A stretch of DNA of 64,000 bases from Desulfotalea sp. (GTDB taxonomy: Bacteria; Desulfobacterota; Desulfobulbia; Desulfobulbales; Desulfocapsaceae), in contig NVXR01000006.1 in assembly GCA_002733995.1 (NCBI GenBank), forward strand, positions 1 through 64,000. Reading direction: 5' to 3'. The position numbers and the translations under genes are program-made. Shown here piece after piece: positions 27,436 through 39,104 of the stretch. The notes below the pieces were generated by a model, which did no database searches, was not told the origin of the DNA, and saw only the letters and a program-made list of their open reading frames with translations. Numbering within the stretch: position 1 is the first letter of the stretch; every line of letters begins with the position of its first letter.

Positions 27436-30400
27436 TTATTTGTCAAGAACCGTTAGGATGGCCTCTTTGATATTTGTATCGATCCTTTTTGTGAATGTGT
27501 CCCAATCTGTGCCGAATTTATAATAGGCCATTGACGCCATTTTTTTACTCAGGATGGCGTTACGATATGGACGCAATTCCGAGCTGCTAAGGTGCTCAAT
27601 GATGTAGTCCATTCCGAGTTTATTAGTCAGGACTGCTGGTATGTAATCCTCTAGGACGCGATTGAGAATGTCCTGGTTGTCGGCGAGTTCTTCGATATTT
27701 TCCTCAAGTTTATCCTGAAGTTTAAATATCAGTTCACTGGTCTTTTCGGAGAGCTCAAATAAAGGTATTTCAGGATTGGCTTCATGGAGCTGGAGTAAAA
27801 GCAGTGTTTCCTGGCGTGCGTAACGGCTGACCAGCATCATGATGTCTTTGATGAGAGCCCACTGTGTCTCCTGATCTTCCAGGAGTTGTGATTCATAATT
27901 GTCACCGAGTAAAAAGGCGGTAAGGACTTCGGCAATTGAGCTGCTGAAAACGCCGCCCTTATTGGCACTGCTGTCTTTTATCTGCTTAATGGTTGTGCTG
28001 GTTGCAATGTGTCGTCTGGCACTGTCGTCAAAGAATACATTTGCACCTTCAACGATGAATTTAAGTTCAGCAAAATTTTCTATGAATGCTTTAATGTTGC
28101 TGCGGTTGATGGTGTCCTTGAAGCCGCCGCAGGGAATAAATGCCTGGATATTTGCACTTTTAAGGACATTCTTGTTGGCAGGGTCTGTGAGAAATGTTCG
28201 GTGGAAGAGTGCGCAATCGTCAATTACTCTGCCGTCGGGGAGAGTTATGTCTTTACCTGCAAGTGGTACCTGGAAACCCTTTTTGCTCAGTTTTGAGGTG
28301 GGGTAGCCAAGGCTGTTTACCCGTGGGTTGCTGTTTCGCATGAAGCTGATTTTGCGTAACTCTTTTTTGTCGAGGCCTTGTGGGTCAAAAAGAATTGAGC
28401 CTCCGTCAATAATCAAGCAGATTTTCCCAAGGTAACATTGGATTTCATTGGCTCCTAAGTCACCGTCCGGGCCTCCTGTTATCATCAGGTTGAGGCTTTG
28501 CTCTTTTGTGTCGTAGTGGTCAATAAGGGCTCGGAACGCAGACATAACTGAGGTGGTGGTCATGCCGCTAAGTTTTATCTTCTCGCCAATCTTCTCGTAA
28601 ATTTCATCCATGTTCTGGCTGATAAAAGAAGGGCTGTCTTCTATTTGCAGCTCAACTCCTTTTTCTTCGAGATCGTAGAGTCCAAATGCCTTGCCTGAGT
28701 CTAAAAGGCCGTAGGTATCATGGGGAATACCGAAACTTTTCCCGGTGGTGAGGGTTCGCCAATGCTGGTAACCTCGTTTTTTTGATCGAAGAGACACACT
28801 GTCCATAAACTGTGCGGTTCCTTCATCGGGACCAAAGAAAATCATTTCCGGTTTGTTGTAGTAGTCGATTATGCATGGCTCCGGTAAAAGGATAAGGTCC
28901 ATGATACCGTCGGTGTAATCGTAGAGGGCTTCAGCGCCTCTCTTGGCAAAATACGGATGGGGGATAACAACGCCTTTTGAACCACTTTCACAGATATCTT
29001 TGTGTTTGATGCGTTGCCCCTTAGGACCAAGTGCATAGTTAAGAAGGACCGCTCCGTCCACTTCACTATCGTAGTTGGACCGTGAGATTCTCAGGAGACG
29101 CAAACCACCTCTTGCGATATCTGCAGCCCTCATATGGGTGCCGCATCCGTAATGGCCGTTAACAAAAAAGATGCCAAAAACAAACTGACTGAAGACGAGT
29201 GGATCCAAGATGCGGTTGTCAAAACGAAAAGAGAAGGATCGTTTTTCTTCGCAATAAAAGTTCGTTTTCAAGGTGCAGGAAACGAGCTTAAACATAAATC
29301 TGAAAATGTCATAACCAATGGGGAAATCGATAAACCTGCTGTTGATTTTCTTTTCGAATGTATGCCATCCCTGTTCGAGGTCAGCGTCGCTCAAGTGGGT
29401 TTTATTCTTTGGATTAAATCGTTGTTCAAAAAGGGAATAGAGTTCTTTGATAAAATCCGAGTTTTTGACAACCGCTCGTTCAATTTGTCCGGCTTCGTAG
29501 GTGGATTTATTTGAATCTTGGATACGTTTTGCGAAGGCTTCCTGATGATCCTTGTTCGTTAAGTGGGTCAGGATGTCTCGGTCTGTTGCATTTTCACGCT
29601 CTTTGAAGATGAAAAGATGAGTGAAGTCGATGGCATTTACGGCAAAGAGTATTTCTTGAAATGTTAAAGCACCCTCAAGATACAGCTTCATAATGGAGCC
29701 GGTAGGGCAGGACAGAAAGTCTTTAAGGTCTGTAACCAGGTCGCTTTCATCCTGTCGTGTCAGTTCGCCACGGATATAGAGAGAGCAAAGGGATGTGGGG
29801 AGACCTGATTTTGCAGCGTATGGTTCCCAGTAGGCGCGCACCAGGGTGTATCCCCTGTCGAGGAGGATCTTTCTGAGAATCGGAAGCTGAGGTGACTCAA
29901 AATCCGATTTAAACATCAGTCGTGTTTCACCATTCTCAGGTAGGTTGAAAACTTGAATAAGGGGTGTAGAAGACTTTTCAGATTGTTGTAAGAACTTTTC
30001 ATATCGAGTTCTGGTGGGTTGGGGTGTGACACTGTAGTCCCCGACCAAAGTGAAGAGAAATGGGGAATCCTTAAAGTCTTCTTTGCTAAAGTCTTTGACC
30101 GTCTCAGGGCGAATTATATAGGTGTAGTAGTAATTGTCTGGGCTGTAGTAGTACTCGCGCCTGTGTCCTGGAAGCAGCTCTTCAAGAACGATTTCCATGC
30201 TGTCGCGGGTCTCTTCTGTGGCAATTCGTACTCGCTGGCCTTCAGCGCCATAGCTTAAATCAAAATCGATATGGGCCACCCGACCAAAAAGTGCGGCTTG
30301 ACCATCAAGTACTCTGATATTAGAGGCAATTGCCTGCAGGAGTTGGCTGAGTGATTGTTTTTGAATATGGGCAAAGAAGTAGGGCGGCAAGCCAAGATCT

Positions 30401-30597
30401 TGCAAGAGGATGCCCGCAGCGAGGTTGATACAATTGGCTGTGAGCAGGCCGTCGGCTGAAAGGTCAATAACCGCTTGATAAAGGATTCGGAGGTCGAGAC
30501 CGACTGCTTCCGCTTTGCTGATAATATCTGCACCATCAACAGGTGAAGAGCCCTTTGTTGGGATTGAGGCAAGGTCATGTTGTAGCGTTGTGTCCAT
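27436..30597 (-). CDS. large NAD-dependent glutamate dehydrogenase
   Basis: 1053 aa; MRAADIARGGLRLLR, SGSKGVVIPHP, FFGPDEGT, ITGGPDGDLGANEI, FIPCGG and IVEGANVFFDDSAR motifs. Confidence 0.88.
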   Translation of the reverse strand: MDTTLQHDLASIPTKGSSPVDGADIISKAEAVGLDLRILYQAVIDLSADGLLTANCINLAAGILLQDLGLPPYFFAHIQKQSLSQLLQAIASNIRVLDGQAALFGRVAHIDFDLSYGAEGQRVRIATEETRDSMEIVLEELLPGHRREYYYSPDNYYYTYIIRPETVKDFSKEDFKDSPFLFTLVGDYSVTPQPTRTRYEKFLQQSEKSSTPLIQVFNLPENGETRLMFKSDFESPQLPILRKILLDRGYTLVRAYWEPYAAKSGLPTSLCSLYIRGELTRQDESDLVTDLKDFLSCPTGSIMKLYLEGALTFQEILFAVNAIDFTHLFIFKERENATDRDILTHLTNKDHQEAFAKRIQDSNKSTYEAGQIERAVVKNSDFIKELYSLFEQRFNPKNKTHLSDADLEQGWHTFEKKINSRFIDFPIGYDIFRFMFKLVSCTLKTNFYCEEKRSFSFRFDNRILDPLVFSQFVFGIFFVNGHYGCGTHMRAADIARGGLRLLRISRSNYDSEVDGAVLLNYALGPKGQRIKHKDICESGSKGVVIPHPYFAKRGAEALYDYTDGIMDLILLPEPCIIDYYNKPEMIFFGPDEGTAQFMDSVSLRSKKRGYQHWRTLTTGKSFGIPHDTYGLLDSGKAFGLYDLEEKGVELQIEDSPSFISQNMDEIYEKIGEKIKLSGMTTTSVMSAFRALIDHYDTKEQSLNLMITGGPDGDLGANEIQCYLGKICLIIDGGSILFDPQGLDKKELRKISFMRNSNPRVNSLGYPTSKLSKKGFQVPLAGKDITLPDGRVIDDCALFHRTFLTDPANKNVLKSANIQAFIPCGGFKDTINRSNIKAFIENFAELKFIVEGANVFFDDSARRHIATSTTIKQIKDSSANKGGVFSSSIAEVLTAFLLGDNYESQLLEDQETQWALIKDIMMLVSRYARQETLLLLQLHEANPEIPLFELSEKTSELIFKLQDKLEENIEELADNQDILNRVLEDYIPAVLTNKLGMDYIIEHLSSSELRPYRNAILSKKMASMAYYKFGTDWDTFTKRIDTNIKEAILTVLDK

Positions 30598-30746
30598 TAT
30601 ATGTATCCTTATCTTTTACCTCGTTATGAGACGAGTTCTCTTTGTTTCATTGTACCTATTTTGCACTACTCACCATACTTCTATTGTCGTTTTCGTTAAT
30701 AGCACTCGTATGCTTCAAAGGTCCTCTTGAGCAGATTTGAAGCACC

Positions 30747-30772
30747 GATGAACAGTTATAGGCAACGGTATA
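30747..30772. repeat. dispersed intergenic repeat, copy 3 (diverged)
   Basis: GATGAACAGTTATAGGCAACGGTATA, preceded by GATTTGAAGCACC as in copy 4 (GATTTGAAACACT). Confidence 0.45.
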
Positions 30773-31416
30773 AGTCTTTTGCAATCATCTATCCTGTTAT
30801 GAACAGTTGCTTCTGCAAGATCAGAGGAGCTGGTTTCAGCCACGTTCCATGGGATAGTTTCCCACCAGCCTCTAGCTGCTATTCTTTTTATTATAGTGCC
30901 TTATACATCGTTTTATACAGCAAAAATTGTACCTATTTGTGAATGTGGCGGGGAAGTCCCGTGTTGCTGCTCTAAGTTGCCGAATCTATGCGTGAAAAAA
31001 ATGGTTTTAAAGGCCCAGGGAGAAGTTATCTATGCTGGCGACTAAAGAGACAGGTTTATTGTTTGAGCATTTCCTCAAATAATTAAAAAACAATCCCATA
31101 TGTTATGCTGAAAAGTCATGATAAAACACGTAAATACATATTGATTTGAGCATTTCATCAATATGCTTCAATTAAGACATTGTTGCTGAGGTTTGCCGAG
31201 TAGTTGGCAGTTTGAATGAAGTTAACGTTAAAAATCGTATGTTGAACATGTGTTAGGTGTTTCGGGCTGGTTCTGACGATATTTTGTGGGGTGTGTCGGT
31301 AGCTGTGCGATTAACTAGCTGTTATATCATTAAATGTTGTTTTTCCGTATGCTCTGGTGTTGTGGCGAGGTGTTTTATTTTTGTTGTTAGTTAGAGTAAA
31401 ATGGTGTGGAATTTGA

Positions 31417-31445
31417 TTGACTTGAACGTTAAGGTGAGGTATAGA
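31417..31445 (+). promoter_or_regulatory. promoter with MerR-like operator upstream of the acyl-CoA ligase
   Basis: TTGACT-17 bp-TATAGA with palindromic CTTGAACGTTAAGG in the spacer; shares AAGGTGAGGTATA with the merR upstream region. Confidence 0.6.
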
Positions 31446-31465
31446 GAAAAACATAGAATCTAATT

Positions 31466-31479
31466 TAACGTAAACGTTA
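31466..31479. promoter_or_regulatory. second LiuR-like palindrome TAACGTAAACGTTA
   Basis: Near-perfect palindrome, ~45 bp downstream of the first operator. Confidence 0.5.
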
Positions 31480-31521
31480 CGGTTGTAGAGAATGTGAACA
31501 GCATCTTGGGAGATCTTTTGT

Positions 31522-33375
31522 ATGAACATAATGTCATATCAGTCCATCCCGGCAGTACTGAAAGAGAATGCACAAAAGCACAGAGACAAAACCGCAATTA
31601 GTTACAAGAAAAAAGGAGGCTTTCTCTCCCTCACCTATGAAGAATTTTATGAACGGGTTCTGATGCTCGCAAGGGGCTTGCGTAAATCTGGAATGGAGCC
31701 TGGAGATAAGGTGGCAATCTTTTCAGAAAATCGTTTGGGGTGGGCGATTTCAGATTTTGGGATACAGAGTGCAGGTGGCATAACTGTTCCAATTTATGCG
31801 ACAAATACCGGCAAGCAGGCTGCCTATATCCTGAACCACTGTGGAGCTAAAATAGTATTTTGCTCAACGAAGAGGCAGTATGAAAAACTGCTTCTGGTAA
31901 AAGAGGATATTCCTGAAGTTGAACTTGTTATTTCCTACGAAAGGTTCATGGGCGATTTATCTTTTCCTGTCTATACACAGTATCAGCTTTCCGAGGCTGG
32001 TACACCGCTATCTGATGAAGATAAGACCTTTCTAGAGGGACAGATTGATACGATTACCCAAGATGATATCCTCACGATAATCTATACTTCCGGAACCACA
32101 GGGGTTCCCAAAGGGGTTTTACTCACCCAACGTAATGTGATGATCAATGCGGATTATGGGGCCCGTCAGCTGGCAATACCACAAGAGAATAAGACAACCC
32201 TTAGTTTTTTGCCCTTGAGTCATGTGCTTGAGAGAACGGGGGGATATTATACGACACTATTGCATGGTAGCCATATAGCTTTTGCTGAGAATGTAGCCGC
32301 GGTGATGGAAAATATGGTTGAGATTCAACCCACCTCAATGGTGAGTGTGCCTAGGCTCTTTGAAAAAATTTATTCCAGGGTGTACGAAAATGTGCACCAG
32401 ATGCCAAGAATCAGGAAAAAGCTTTTTCACAAAGCCATTGAGGTTGGGCGCAAGTATGTGCATAAGAAATACGTGAAGCAGGAGCCTCTCGGTTTCTTGA
32501 ATGTACAGTACAAAATATATGATCGACTTGTATTTAAAAAGATACGGGCCCGTTTTGGAGGCAAGCTAGAGTTCTTTGTTTGCGGCGGGGCACCTCTTGA
32601 TAAGACTATTAACGAGTTCATGTGGATTATCGGTATTCCGGTTTTTAACGGTTACGGACTCACAGAGACATCCCCTGCCCTGACTATCTCAAGCGTTGGG
32701 GAGGTTCGCTTTGATTCCGTTGGCAAGTTCTTAAAAGATACAGAGGCAAAACTTGCCGATGACGGTGAGTTGTTGGTCAAAGGCCCACAACTTATGCGCG
32801 GTTACTATCAGAATGAAAAGGCCACCAAGGAAGCCCATGTAGACGGTTGGTTTAAAACAGGGGATATCGTGCGTATTGATGAAGAAGGCTTTGTCTATAT
32901 TATCGATCGTAAAAAAGAACTCATCGTCACTGCAGGTGGCAAAAATATAGCGCCGCAACCTATAGAAAACGATTTGAGGCTTGATAAGTGCATTTCCCAG
33001 GCAATTGTGTTTGGAGATCGCAAACCATATATTGTGGCACTGCTTACTCCCAATCTTGAGCGATTAATCGATTGGGCTAGGGAGCAACAAATTACCTATA
33101 TCGATATTGATGAGCTGGTGAATAATCGAAAGGTTAAAGATCTTTTTGCCGAGAGAATTGAAGAGATAAACTCACATTATCCACCGTATAAAACCATTAA
33201 ATACTTTGCCCTTGTTTCAAGGGAATTCTCAATTGAAGGGGGTGAACTTACCCCCACTTTAAAACTGAAGAGAAAGGTGATTTACAAGAAATACAAGGAG
33301 CTTGTAGACGAGTTATATGAGACGAATGGGAGCGGTATCATTGCCCAGCCAAAAAAAATAATATTGGAGAATTAA
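31522..33375 (+). CDS. long-chain acyl-CoA synthetase (AMP-binding)
   Basis: IIYTSGTTGVPKGVLLTQRNV, NGYGLTETSPALT, GWFKTGDIVRIDEEGFVYIIDRKKELIVTAGGKNIAP. Confidence 0.95.
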   Translation: MNIMSYQSIPAVLKENAQKHRDKTAISYKKKGGFLSLTYEEFYERVLMLARGLRKSGMEPGDKVAIFSENRLGWAISDFGIQSAGGITVPIYATNTGKQAAYILNHCGAKIVFCSTKRQYEKLLLVKEDIPEVELVISYERFMGDLSFPVYTQYQLSEAGTPLSDEDKTFLEGQIDTITQDDILTIIYTSGTTGVPKGVLLTQRNVMINADYGARQLAIPQENKTTLSFLPLSHVLERTGGYYTTLLHGSHIAFAENVAAVMENMVEIQPTSMVSVPRLFEKIYSRVYENVHQMPRIRKKLFHKAIEVGRKYVHKKYVKQEPLGFLNVQYKIYDRLVFKKIRARFGGKLEFFVCGGAPLDKTINEFMWIIGIPVFNGYGLTETSPALTISSVGEVRFDSVGKFLKDTEAKLADDGELLVKGPQLMRGYYQNEKATKEAHVDGWFKTGDIVRIDEEGFVYIIDRKKELIVTAGGKNIAPQPIENDLRLDKCISQAIVFGDRKPYIVALLTPNLERLIDWAREQQITYIDIDELVNNRKVKDLFAERIEEINSHYPPYKTIKYFALVSREFSIEGGELTPTLKLKRKVIYKKYKELVDELYETNGSGIIAQPKKIILEN

Positions 33376-33376
33376 T

Positions 33377-35764
33377 ATGAGGCAAATTAATCGAGTGGCC
33401 GTACTTGGGGCTGGTGTAATGGGTGCGACAATAGCAGCTCATCTGGCCAATGCTGGGTTGGAAGTACTATTGCTGGATATTGTTCCAAAGGAGTTAGACA
33501 AGAAGGAAGAGGCAAAAGGGCTGACCCTTACAAGCCCCGTTGTCAGGAACCGAATAGCCAGTATGGGCCTTGCCGGGCTTTTGAAAATGAAACCAGCGCC
33601 TTTTTATTTGCAGGGATATGCCGGCCAGATTGTAGTTGGAAACCTTGATGATGATCTAGCAAAACTTGGTGATTGTGACTGGATTATAGAGGTAGTTGTT
33701 GAGTACATGCCTATTAAACTGGAACTCTTGCAAAAACTTGTTCCTCATCTTAAAAAAGGCGCAATTCTTACGACCAATACCAGTGGCCTGTCCGTCAATG
33801 AAATGGCGGCAGTGTTACCGTTAGAGGTGAAGAAAAATTTCCTTGCCACCCATTTTTTCAATCCACCTAGATACATGCGACTGATGGAAATTGTACCGTG
33901 TGCAGAAACTGATCCTGCGGTCGTTCAGGAGCTAAGTGATTTCATCGCCAAGCGTTTGGGGAAAGGAATTGTGTTCGCCAAAGATACGACCAACTTCATT
34001 GCCAACAGAATAGGTACCTATGCAATTTATAAAGGTATTGAACATATGATGGCTATGGGAATGACGGTTGAAGAGGTGGACTCTGTGGCAGGTCCTGCAA
34101 CGGCAAGGCCAAAGAGTGCTGCCTTTAGAACTGCTGATCTTGTCGGCCTCGATACCTTGGCCCACGTGGGGACCAATTCCCACGATCTCCTTCCAGATGA
34201 TGAAGAGCGGGCAGTCTTTAAGTTACCATCTTTTATGAAAAAGATGATCGATGCAGGATTGCTGGGTAACAAGACCAAAAAGGGTTTCTATAAAAAAGAG
34301 ATGCTGGATGGGAAGCGTCAGATTTTCTATTACGATTACAACACCGGTGAATATCAACCTCTTGCCAAGCCAAGGTATGCTTCTGTTTTGAGTGTGAAGC
34401 TGCTGGATGATCCTGGCCAAAAACTGAAGATGGTTATCGCGGGCAATGATAAAGGGGCGGAGTTTGCCTGGAAGTCCATCCGGGACACGCTTATCTATGC
34501 AATCAATCGAATTCCGGAGATTGCCGACGATGTCATTAATGTTGATAACGCTATGCGTTGGGGGTTTAACTGGGAAATTGGTCCCTTTGAAATGTTTGAT
34601 GCCATTGGAGTTGCCGCCTTTGTAAAACGGGCAGAGAAAGATGGCGTGGTTGTGCCTGAAATTCTCAAAGGAATTGAGTCCTTTTATCGCTTTAGCGCAA
34701 ATGGAGAAAAGGAATACTACGACCTAGCGACAAAAGAGTATCTGGCTGTTCCGAAGAAAGAAGGGCAGATAAAGCTTGAGATCCTCAGAAAGGCCGGAAG
34801 GGTTGTTGAAAAGAATGCAAATTGTTCCATTGTTGATCTTGGTGACGGTGTTTTCGGTTTTGAATTCCATTCCAAGATGAATGCCATTAGCGGGGATATC
34901 CTTGCCTGGACACATAAGGCGATTGCCAGAGCCGAAACTGAAGGTGTTGGCCTTGTTATTGCCAACCAAGGGACAAATTTTTCGGTTGGTGCCAATCTGA
35001 TGATGATGGCGGTGGCCCTGGCCGAAGGCGCTTTTGATGACATTAATATGGTACTGCGAGCCTTTCAAAAAGCCACCATGGCCATAAAATATTCAAAAAT
35101 CCCGGTGGTCTCAGCGCCTTTTAACATGGCCCTCGGTGGCGGTGCCGAGTTTTGTCTGCATTCCGATGCCATTAACGCCTATTCAGAGACCTATATGGGG
35201 CTTGTTGAGATCGGCGTTGGACTGCTGCCTGGTGGTGGTGGGACTAAGGAAATGTCCATACGGGCAATCCAACTGGGCCAGCAGTATAAAACCGATGTGC
35301 AACCTTTTATCATTAAGAATTTCGAACAGATCGCCATGGCTAAGGTTTCCATGGGGGCTGCTGAACTCTATGACATGGGCTATATGAGAAATGGGGATTC
35401 CATTAGTATGGATATCGATAATCTCATCGGTGATGCTAAGCAGAAAGTGCTGGGGCTTGCCGTCAACTACAGGCCCGGGTGTCCGCTTGAAAATCTTCCT
35501 GCCCCAGGGCGCGGGATTGCAGCAGCCATCAAGAGTCAGCTGTGGAATATGCAGATGGGTGATTTTATAAGCGAATACGAAGCGGAGATGGGAACCACCA
35601 TTGCGCAGGTTATGTGTGGTGGTGATGTGAATCCCGGAACCCTGATCACTGAAGATTATCTCCTCCAGCTTGAGCGGGAAAGCTTCCTGAAGCTAATTGG
35701 TAATAAGAAAACGGTGGCACGTATTCAGCATATGTTGAAGACCGGAAAACCTCTTCGTAACTAA
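33377..35764 (+). CDS. 3-hydroxyacyl-CoA dehydrogenase/enoyl-CoA hydratase (FadB-like, HAD-ECH order)
   Basis: RVAVLGAGVMGATIAAHLANAGLEVLLLDI; TTNTSGLSV; C-terminal crotonase-like GGGAEFCLHSD. Confidence 0.94.
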   Translation: MRQINRVAVLGAGVMGATIAAHLANAGLEVLLLDIVPKELDKKEEAKGLTLTSPVVRNRIASMGLAGLLKMKPAPFYLQGYAGQIVVGNLDDDLAKLGDCDWIIEVVVEYMPIKLELLQKLVPHLKKGAILTTNTSGLSVNEMAAVLPLEVKKNFLATHFFNPPRYMRLMEIVPCAETDPAVVQELSDFIAKRLGKGIVFAKDTTNFIANRIGTYAIYKGIEHMMAMGMTVEEVDSVAGPATARPKSAAFRTADLVGLDTLAHVGTNSHDLLPDDEERAVFKLPSFMKKMIDAGLLGNKTKKGFYKKEMLDGKRQIFYYDYNTGEYQPLAKPRYASVLSVKLLDDPGQKLKMVIAGNDKGAEFAWKSIRDTLIYAINRIPEIADDVINVDNAMRWGFNWEIGPFEMFDAIGVAAFVKRAEKDGVVVPEILKGIESFYRFSANGEKEYYDLATKEYLAVPKKEGQIKLEILRKAGRVVEKNANCSIVDLGDGVFGFEFHSKMNAISGDILAWTHKAIARAETEGVGLVIANQGTNFSVGANLMMMAVALAEGAFDDINMVLRAFQKATMAIKYSKIPVVSAPFNMALGGGAEFCLHSDAINAYSETYMGLVEIGVGLLPGGGGTKEMSIRAIQLGQQYKTDVQPFIIKNFEQIAMAKVSMGAAELYDMGYMRNGDSISMDIDNLIGDAKQKVLGLAVNYRPGCPLENLPAPGRGIAAAIKSQLWNMQMGDFISEYEAEMGTTIAQVMCGGDVNPGTLITEDYLLQLERESFLKLIGNKKTVARIQHMLKTGKPLRN

Positions 35765-36132
35765 TCAGTATTTCAGGTGAATATTGTTCTGTTTTGGGAA
35801 AAGAGCTGGAGGGTATAACATTATTTCTGACCTCATTTTAAAGAGAAAGAATTCATCTTTGTTCAGCAAAGGTTGGTTCAAGCACTGCCACTTGCATCAG
35901 GCATCTTGCAGTAGGCAGCACCTACTGTGCTGTATTGGTCAAAACTTTGCATATGGCACCGTTTGAACTGAGGTAAAATACGGGCAGAAAGCCTCGCTGC
36001 GGATTTTCTTTTAGGCAAACTCTTAGAAAGAAGAAAGAATAAAATATCAGCTGTATAGAATAAAAGCTTTGCTCTGGACAGGCACTAACTAACGGTATTG
36101 AAGCCAATAATTACCCTTAAGGGAGAATTAAT

Positions 36133-37305
36133 ATGAAAAAAGCATACATACTGGCCAGCTACAGAACCCCGGGTTGTCGGGCCAACAAAGGAAAATTGAG
36201 AGATATGCGGCCGGACGATCTGGCGGCGGCTGCGATAAAAGGGTTGGTGGAAAGAACAGAGATAGACCCTGGGACTGTGGACGACGTTTATTTGGGATGC
36301 GCTTTTCCAGAGGCTGAGCAGGGGATGAATGTAGGCCGTGTGGCGGCGCTGAAGGCAGGGCTTCCCGTTGAAGTTCCGGGGCAGACCATAAATCGATTTT
36401 GTTCTTCGGGGCTGCAGGCCATATCCCTGGCAGCGGAACGTGTGATGTGTGGCTTTGCTGATTGTATAGTTGCAGGCGGGGTTGAGTCCATGACCTGTGT
36501 GCCCTTGGGCGGCTTGAAGTACAGCGCCAACCCGGGGTTGATGGTGGATTGGCCCGAGGCCTTTTCTTCGATGGGGGTTACCGCAGAGTTGGTGGCGGAA
36601 CAGTATGGCATAGATCGGTTGGCAATGGATACCTTTGCGGCGGCAAGTAACGCCAAGGCCTTTGCCGCCATTAAATCCGGGACCTTCACTGATGAAATTA
36701 TCCCCATTGAAGTTGAAAAAGACGTTTTAGTAAATGGAAAGATCGTAAAGACAACGGAAATGGTTTTGGTTGATGATGGTGTGCGGGAGGGTTCCACCGT
36801 TGAGAGTCTGGCTTCGGTGCGATCCGCCTTTAAAATTGGCGGGCCTGTGACCGCAGGTAACTCATCGCAGCTCACAGATGGAGCGGCGGTAGCCTTGGTG
36901 GTTTCAGAAGAGTATTTAAAGAAAATTAATAAAGACCCCTTTGCGCGTTTTCTCGCATTTTCCGCTAAAGGTGTTGCGCCCGAAGTTATGGGGATCGGTC
37001 CCATTGCAGCTATCCCTGCTGCCCTTAAACTTGCAGGTGTGAGCCTGGATCAGATAGATCTTATAGAGCTCAATGAAGCCTTTGCGGCCCAAGCCCTTGC
37101 GGTCATTAAAACCTTGGGCCTCAATCCTGACATTATTAACGTTAATGGTGGCGCCATTGCACTTGGACACCCCTTAGGATGCACCGGTGCCAAGTTGACC
37201 ACGACCCTTCTCCATGAGATGGGACGCAGGAAGGCAAAATATGGTGTGGTTGCCATGTGTATAGGTGGTGGTATGGGTGCTGCTGGCGTTTTTGAAAAAT
37301 TATAA
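36133..37305 (+). CDS. acetyl-CoA acyltransferase (thiolase)
   Basis: [62 protein letters not shown]. Confidence 0.96.
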   Translation: MKKAYILASYRTPGCRANKGKLRDMRPDDLAAAAIKGLVERTEIDPGTVDDVYLGCAFPEAEQGMNVGRVAALKAGLPVEVPGQTINRFCSSGLQAISLAAERVMCGFADCIVAGGVESMTCVPLGGLKYSANPGLMVDWPEAFSSMGVTAELVAEQYGIDRLAMDTFAAASNAKAFAAIKSGTFTDEIIPIEVEKDVLVNGKIVKTTEMVLVDDGVREGSTVESLASVRSAFKIGGPVTAGNSSQLTDGAAVALVVSEEYLKKINKDPFARFLAFSAKGVAPEVMGIGPIAAIPAALKLAGVSLDQIDLIELNEAFAAQALAVIKTLGLNPDIINVNGGAIALGHPLGCTGAKLTTTLLHEMGRRKAKYGVVAMCIGGGMGAAGVFEKL

Positions 37306-37325
37306 ACTAGCGTGAGGTGAGAAGA

Positions 37326-39104
37326 ATGGCTGGAAAATTACTTAAGGGTGGTGAATACCTTATCACTGAAACTCCCTGTGAAGATGTTTTTACACCGGAG
37401 GATTTCACCGATGAACAACGACAGATCGGAGAGACGACCTCGCAGTTTGTTGAAAATGAAATCATGCCCCATATCGAAGAGATCGAAAACCAGGATTTTG
37501 ACCTGGTGATTGAGGCTATGAAGAAGTGTGGAGAGTTAGGTCTATTGATGATGGATACGCCTGAAGAATACGGCGGTTTAGAGTTGGATAAAGCCTCGTC
37601 CATGCTGGTGGCTGAGAAGATCGCCTGTGCCGGTTCATGGTCTGTAACCTATACGGCTCACACGGGTATTGGTCTTCTTCCGCTTATTTATTACGGAACC
37701 GATGCACAGAAGGAAGAGTATCTGGGGAAGGTCACCTCCGGTGAATGGATTGCCGCCTACTGTTTAACCGAACCGGGTTCCGGCAGTGACGCGTTGGGGG
37801 CCCAGGCCTCCGCCGTACTCTCTGAAGATGGCAGTCACTATATTCTTAACGGCACGAAGCAGTTCATCACTAATGGTGGCTTTGCTGATCTGTTTACTAT
37901 CTTTGCAAAGATAGATAAGGAGCATTTTACCGCTTTTCTGGTGGAAAAAACCTATGAAGGCCTCGTTGTAGGTCCCGAAGAGAAGAAACTCGGTATCAAA
38001 GGTTCCTCCACCACCCAGATCATCTTGGATAACTGTAAGGTGCCAGTGGGAAATCTTCTTGGCGAGAAGGGCAAAGGTCACAAAATTGCTTTTAACGTCC
38101 TCAATATTGGCAGGTTTAAGCTGGGTGCAGGTGTCTGTGGCGCTTCAAAGATGGCCATGGTTGAAGGTATTAAATACGCAAATGAACGCAAGCAGTTCAA
38201 TACGCCAATCGCGAAATTTGGTGCAATTTCGGAAAAGATTGCTGACCTTACCGCACACATTTACGCCTCTGAATCTCTTGTCTACAGGTTTGCCGGAATG
38301 TTGGATGAAAAATTGGCAACAATTGATAAGGGTGTTGAAAACTATTATGAAGAATATCTAAAGGCCATCGAGGAGTATGCCCCTGAATGCGGTATTGCTA
38401 AGGTCTTTTGTAGTGAGGTGCTAGCTAAAACCGTGGATGAAGTCGTGCAAATTCACGGTGGATATGGTTTTGTCAGTGATTACCCGGCAGAAAGATATTA
38501 TCGGGATGAGCGGATTAATCGTATCTTTGAAGGGACAAACGAGATCAACAGGCTCTTGATTCCAGGTATGATTCTTAAAAAAGCAATGAAGGGTGAGATG
38601 CCGCTCCAGGCAGAGGCCATGAAGGCTTTTGAATCATTAATGACTCCAAGTTTCGAAGAGCTTGATGAAACGATACCATTTGTACAAGAAAAAGAGTTGA
38701 TCAAAAACCTGAAAACTCTCTTTTTGATTTTGGCGGGAACAGGTGTGCAGAAGTTTATGGATAAGATTGCCAATGAGCAAGAAATCCTGATGACAGCAGC
38801 GGATATCGCCATCCAAATCTTTGCCCTGGAAAGCACGGTTCTCAGGACAGAGAAAATAATTGCAGGAGCAAGTGCGCGTAAGCAGGATCTTCTTCGCGCA
38901 GCGGTTAAGATATTTGCCTTCGATGCCTCTGAGGTGGCAGCTAAGGCTGCAAGAAAGGGTGCTTTTTATGTGGAAGAAGGCGACGCTCTTGCTATGATTT
39001 TATCAGGGGTAAGACGTTTTACCAAATATGATGCTTCAGGCCTGTTAGGGGCAAAACGGTTACTTGCAGCCGCCGCCTGTGAAGAGGAAAAATATCTCTT
39101 CTGA
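37326..39104 (+). CDS. acyl-CoA dehydrogenase
   Basis: [79 protein letters not shown]. Confidence 0.96.
   Translation: MAGKLLKGGEYLITETPCEDVFTPEDFTDEQRQIGETTSQFVENEIMPHIEEIENQDFDLVIEAMKKCGELGLLMMDTPEEYGGLELDKASSMLVAEKIACAGSWSVTYTAHTGIGLLPLIYYGTDAQKEEYLGKVTSGEWIAAYCLTEPGSGSDALGAQASAVLSEDGSHYILNGTKQFITNGGFADLFTIFAKIDKEHFTAFLVEKTYEGLVVGPEEKKLGIKGSSTTQIILDNCKVPVGNLLGEKGKGHKIAFNVLNIGRFKLGAGVCGASKMAMVEGIKYANERKQFNTPIAKFGAISEKIADLTAHIYASESLVYRFAGMLDEKLATIDKGVENYYEEYLKAIEEYAPECGIAKVFCSEVLAKTVDEVVQIHGGYGFVSDYPAERYYRDERINRIFEGTNEINRLLIPGMILKKAMKGEMPLQAEAMKAFESLMTPSFEELDETIPFVQEKELIKNLKTLFLILAGTGVQKFMDKIANEQEILMTAADIAIQIFALESTVLRTEKIIAGASARKQDLLRAAVKIFAFDASEVAAKAARKGAFYVEEGDALAMILSGVRRFTKYDASGLLGAKRLLAAAACEEEKYLF

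Noticed and set aside
35948-35966. TGGCACCGTTTGAAC as a sigma54 promoter before the thiolase gene
   Set aside because: The -12 element lacks the invariant GC at N10 spacing.
36288-37004. 238-aa minus-strand ORF
   Set aside because: Antisense to the clearly coding thiolase gene; no recognisable domain.
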